In this document: positions 60,775 to 64,000 of the stretch, piece after piece
Position numbering within the stretch: the stretch's first letter is position 1
How the letters are laid out: each line of letters opens with the position of its first letter
NCBI RefSeq assembly: GCF_000237925.1
Contig: NC_031500.1
Span: forward strand, 9,445,753-9,509,752
DNA: 64,000 nucleotides
Source: Schistosoma mansoni
Taxonomy: Eukaryota; Platyhelminthes; Trematoda; Strigeidida; Schistosomatidae
Reading direction: 5' to 3'
Made by a program: the position numbers and the translations under genes
Notes under the pieces: generated by a model
The model's input: the letters and a program-made list of their open reading frames with translations, nothing else
What the model was told of the DNA's origin: nothing
Database searches by the model: none

Positions 60775-61505
60775 AGCACAAAGGTCGTTATTACGGAAAT
60801 GTATTAGTTAGAGTAGGTGCAAGAGGAAGTGTGACCTTCATCTCGTGGGCCGGTCCATGGAGTGAGATTAACTGATGCGCATTGGCTATCCTTGACCATA
60901 CAAGGGATCGATGAAGTGTTCGACATTCAGTGACCCAAATGACGGATTACTTGGCTAGTGCTCAGTGACGTTTCACTGGTCCTACACAGTATTTTAGTAG
61001 TTTGTTCATAGCACCATATATTTTACACAGTGAATTTTTCAAGCTTTAGGCGTCTCACAGTTACTGTTTCACTACACCAAATAAACGATGCAAATATTAG
61101 CTAAATGATATTTGAATTTTAAACTACTTGACTGTTCTTTGCACGGATGTTAACGACGGAGATGATCATAAATCCTTATGACAAACCAATGTTGACATAC
61201 TAGTGATCTTCATTACAATATTGCTCAAATTTAATGTTTCCAACGTATATAAAACTACGTTTTATATGTTATGAATATAAATGTGAACAATGCTTCAGCT
61301 CAGTCTACAAGCACACTTATCCTTTGCACCAGCCATCAGAATCTTCCGAGTATAAATTTCAACTAGTTAAGCTTAAGAAGGAAAGTAGGTTTTGTAATCT
61401 CTGTGATATCGAAATCACTTACATGACATGACTTTTTTCTGATTCCTATTTCCGGTGATAAATGCATCGAGGTAATCTGAATTAGACAGTCATTCAGTAT
61501 GATAC
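60775..61505. other. Right-arm-specific segment
   Basis: About 730 bp that replaces 40515-40735 of the other arm (LTR fossil there). Homology resumes at AATATTTCACCTGTTATCTC-like sequence near 61510. No protein or terminal repeats recognised. Confidence 0.55.
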
Positions 61506-62025
61506 ATACTTATTTCACCTGTTATCTCACTTGGAGCATGAATTGACGACTAGGAAATATCTAGCCAATTTGTCCTTGGGAATTTCCTCGCAACTGTTAC
61601 CATATGCTATCAGTTCGTTTGATGACTGCCTCTGATTCCCAACACCATGTGCTCTTGTGTTTGGTTCCTTTATTTTTACCATCAGGCTTCCAAGTTAGCG
61701 CTTGCTTCACGGTACAGTCTGATGATTTCCACTATGTGTATCCTGACATTCATCAGCGTTTTCCTCTAAATTCCTGTTCCGCTGGATCCTGGTCTGTTCT
61801 CGGATATAGTAGGTTGTTGCTTATTGTGTCTGTCCAATGAATAGGCAGTGTGTTGCGTAGATATCTGTTTATAATTAACTGTACTCTTTGATGACAGTTG
61901 TGGTAATTCTCCAAGTTACAGCCCTGTCTAATAGAAATAGCCTGATGTTTGTAATGAAAACTCTGACTTCGTTGTTGGCTGACAGACAGCTGCTTTGAGT
62001 TCTGGATGTTATTCAATTGTAGAAA
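61505..62025 (-). mobile_element. Decayed RTE 3' end, copy 3
   Basis: Inverse of 40010-40515, complete to the tail region. Confidence 0.75.
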
Positions 62026-63078
62026 TCTATTCAATATGATAACTTGTATCAAACTATGTTTATATAATTTATAAACTATTTTATTATACTTTGTACATGT
62101 ACACCAATTAGGTGAAGTCGATTCGACAATACGAACAAAAAGTGTTTTGTAATTTCACTCATATTGTAACGGTGTCCAAATCATCATGTATGATGTTGTT
62201 AACAAATTGTGTTTTCTTTCTATTGCACAGTGACCAAGGATAAACGCTTCGGAAGAAGACGAGCAAGCCCTGAATGCACTGAACTTACACGATGACTCAT
62301 AAGACTATTTTGTAAACTAGCTTCTCTTTTTGTACATGGCCCGCGAATTTTAATTTTCGAAAATAATAGAATCTAGGCTTCCATCCCGTGTTCTCTTCTG
62401 ATGTGAAGTTCTCAGCGAACATTATGTGTTGTGGTCTCATATCTTCTCCGCCATTTTGTGACTGCTGATATCACCTATTACAATACAAGTTTATTATTTC
62501 AATTCACGATTAACTTCAGTACATATCATCTACCACTAAGGATATATGAAGAACATTTTCACTATACATTAGTCATCAAAACGATGATCTTAGATAAAGA
62601 TTACCTTAATATATAAACAATATTGATGGAAGATGCATCAGTTCAAAGCAAGATAGATTTTGTGTTTAGATTTATAACCTAATCAATATACTTTGAGTTC
62701 ATTACATAGACTGAAGGGAAAAGGTTGAGAAGTCATTTAACATATTGTAGATCAGAGGGATGAAAAGGTGAAAAGCAATACCACGATACATGAATCTAAA
62801 GGACATTAGACAGGTGATATAATAATAACAAGTTTTAGGCATATTCACTAATAATCTTGATTGTCATTTTCATAGATTTGAATGTGTACAATATCAAGGC
62901 ACTTTATCATATGATCTACATAATGAGTACATTTCATACTATAAAAAAATGTAATTAATACATGATACAATTCCATGATACAATTCACTATTGTGTAATT
63001 AACTAGCCAATAACAATACCGATATCTTGACAGAGTTAAAAAGATATTTGAAATACCTTCAAAACTAAGAGCTCATGG

Positions 63079-63158
63079 TAAAATTGGAACGATACAGAGT
63101 AGATTAGCATGACCCCTGAGCAAGGATGACACGCAAAATCGTAAAGCGTTCCATATTT
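63079..63158 (+). pseudogene. U6 snRNA-like pseudogene, copy 3
   Basis: Same body as copy 1, with GTAAAGCG in place of GTGAAGCG and CATATTTCC at the end. Missing 5' stem-loop and ACAGAGT box as in copy 1. Confidence 0.8.
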
Positions 63159-63815
63159 CCCACACTCTATTCTCATCTCCCAAATCCACACTCCCTGTCA
63201 CTACAACCACTCAGTGTGTTGGTTGATGCCACAGAGTTCGCTCAGTCTCCAAATGGATATAAATTCTAATATTAAAAAAACAGTTTAAGAACAGTTCAAT
63301 AAAGTTCTCATTCTAACATTTTATTATATACCTAATATCAGTTATCATGTGTTGGTTATGTTTATATTAATTTGTTTAAATTTATCTAAATCTTTATAAG
63401 CGAAAATGGATAGTGGGTAGCGGTGGAATCCGGGACGCGCGTTTCATCCTATTTGAGACTCGTCAACAATACTAAGTGAATATGTTAATCTGTTTGATTT
63501 TAGGAAACTTTAGTTTCAATATGAAGGTAATCATCTGTGTAATGAGGTAAATAAAAGCGACAAATTTGAACATCCTTTACACTTTGATAGTTTCATATCA
63601 TATATTCCTTTAGGTAGAAAAGTTTGTTGTTTATATATTTAAGCAATTTATATTGTTCTAACTTTATCTTTCGTCAATACTATTCATTGTCACCTTGATT
63701 GATAATGAAAAAGCATTTGTTTGAATTCACTCTAGATTGATATCATTACGATTCAAAGTGTGAAGGGTTGAATAGTTGTTTCGTCTTACGATATCATATA
63801 ACAATGTACGAAATT

Positions 63816-64000
63816 CTGATTTCGTTAAAAGAACAATAGAATGGTTGATGAAATTACACCAACTACATAATCTAGAGGTGAGGAAATTGTGATGTCAATC
63901 TGTGATAGTACACCATGATAGACAGATAGATAGATAGATAGATAGATATCAAGGTCATCAACTGTAATTAAACTCAACGTTCTGAAATTCCGTTAGACAA
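63816..64000 (-). repeat. VAL upstream block U, copy 5, cut by window end
   Basis: Inverse of 54200-54386, including the (GATA)n run at 63919-63948. A further VAL gene may lie beyond the edge, as block U precedes VAL genes elsewhere. Confidence 0.8.

Larger units (their letters stand above)
56466..64000. repeat. Right arm of second inverted duplication
   Basis: Reverse complement of 38230-45785, in the order E (56466-60775) then D (61505-64000). It runs off the window. Confidence 0.85.

Noticed and set aside
61234-61431. 65-codon frame with two CxxC pairs (CEQC, CNLC)
   Set aside because: Spacing and missing conserved partners do not fit a known zinc finger; sits in an arm-specific segment absent from the sister arm.

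Overview
The window is AT-rich, repeat-dense, intron-containing eukaryotic DNA. The repeats point to a schistosome blood fluke (genus Schistosoma or a close relative): an RTE-clade LINE with a (TAAG)n tail, like SR2 of Schistosoma; Sm-alpha-like short repeats carrying a tRNA-like box and a hammerhead ribozyme; gypsy-like LTR remnants; and a multicopy gene for a secreted venom-allergen-like (VAL, SCP/TAPS, CAP superfamily) protein. I do not assign a species. Three runs of exactly 200 N (1567-1766, 7629-7828, 54752-54951) look like fixed-size scaffold gaps.

Only three host protein genes can be supported. All are five-exon VAL genes of 234 codons with intact splice sites: 24601-26182 (-), 31496-33077 (+) and 51562-53162 (-). 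The first two are almost identical, point away from each other and form the arms of a 3.4-4.4 kb inverted duplication (about 23535-27006 and 30667-35065). Its spacer holds a broken gypsy-like LTR element. The third gene has the same CAP core but an unrelated promoter, a different signal peptide and a different C-terminal tail.

Layout: 1-23.5 kb is repeat-filled, with RTE pieces, Sm-alpha-like units, fold-back hammerhead repeats and solo-LTR fossils, and no gene that I can recognise. 23.5-35 kb is the VAL palindrome. 35-38.2 kb is a block of diverged duplicated flank, re-found at 53.2-54.4 kb. 38.2-45.8 kb carries a U6-like snRNA pseudogene, a decayed RTE end, an LTR fossil and the 5' half of a long RTE copy. 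This segment recurs inverted at 56.5-64 kb, and its first part recurs again directly at 54.4-56.5 kb. 45.8-51.3 kb holds the rest of the long RTE copy, chimeric RTE ends and a probable solo LTR. 51.3-53.2 kb is the third VAL gene.

The VAL proteins would be secreted to the host interface or the female or oral environment, as known for the family. The rest of the window shows how they multiply: nested inverted and direct segmental duplications whose visible joints lie in LINE or LTR sequence. Alternative haplotypes placed in tandem by the assembler could imitate part of this and cannot be excluded from sequence alone.
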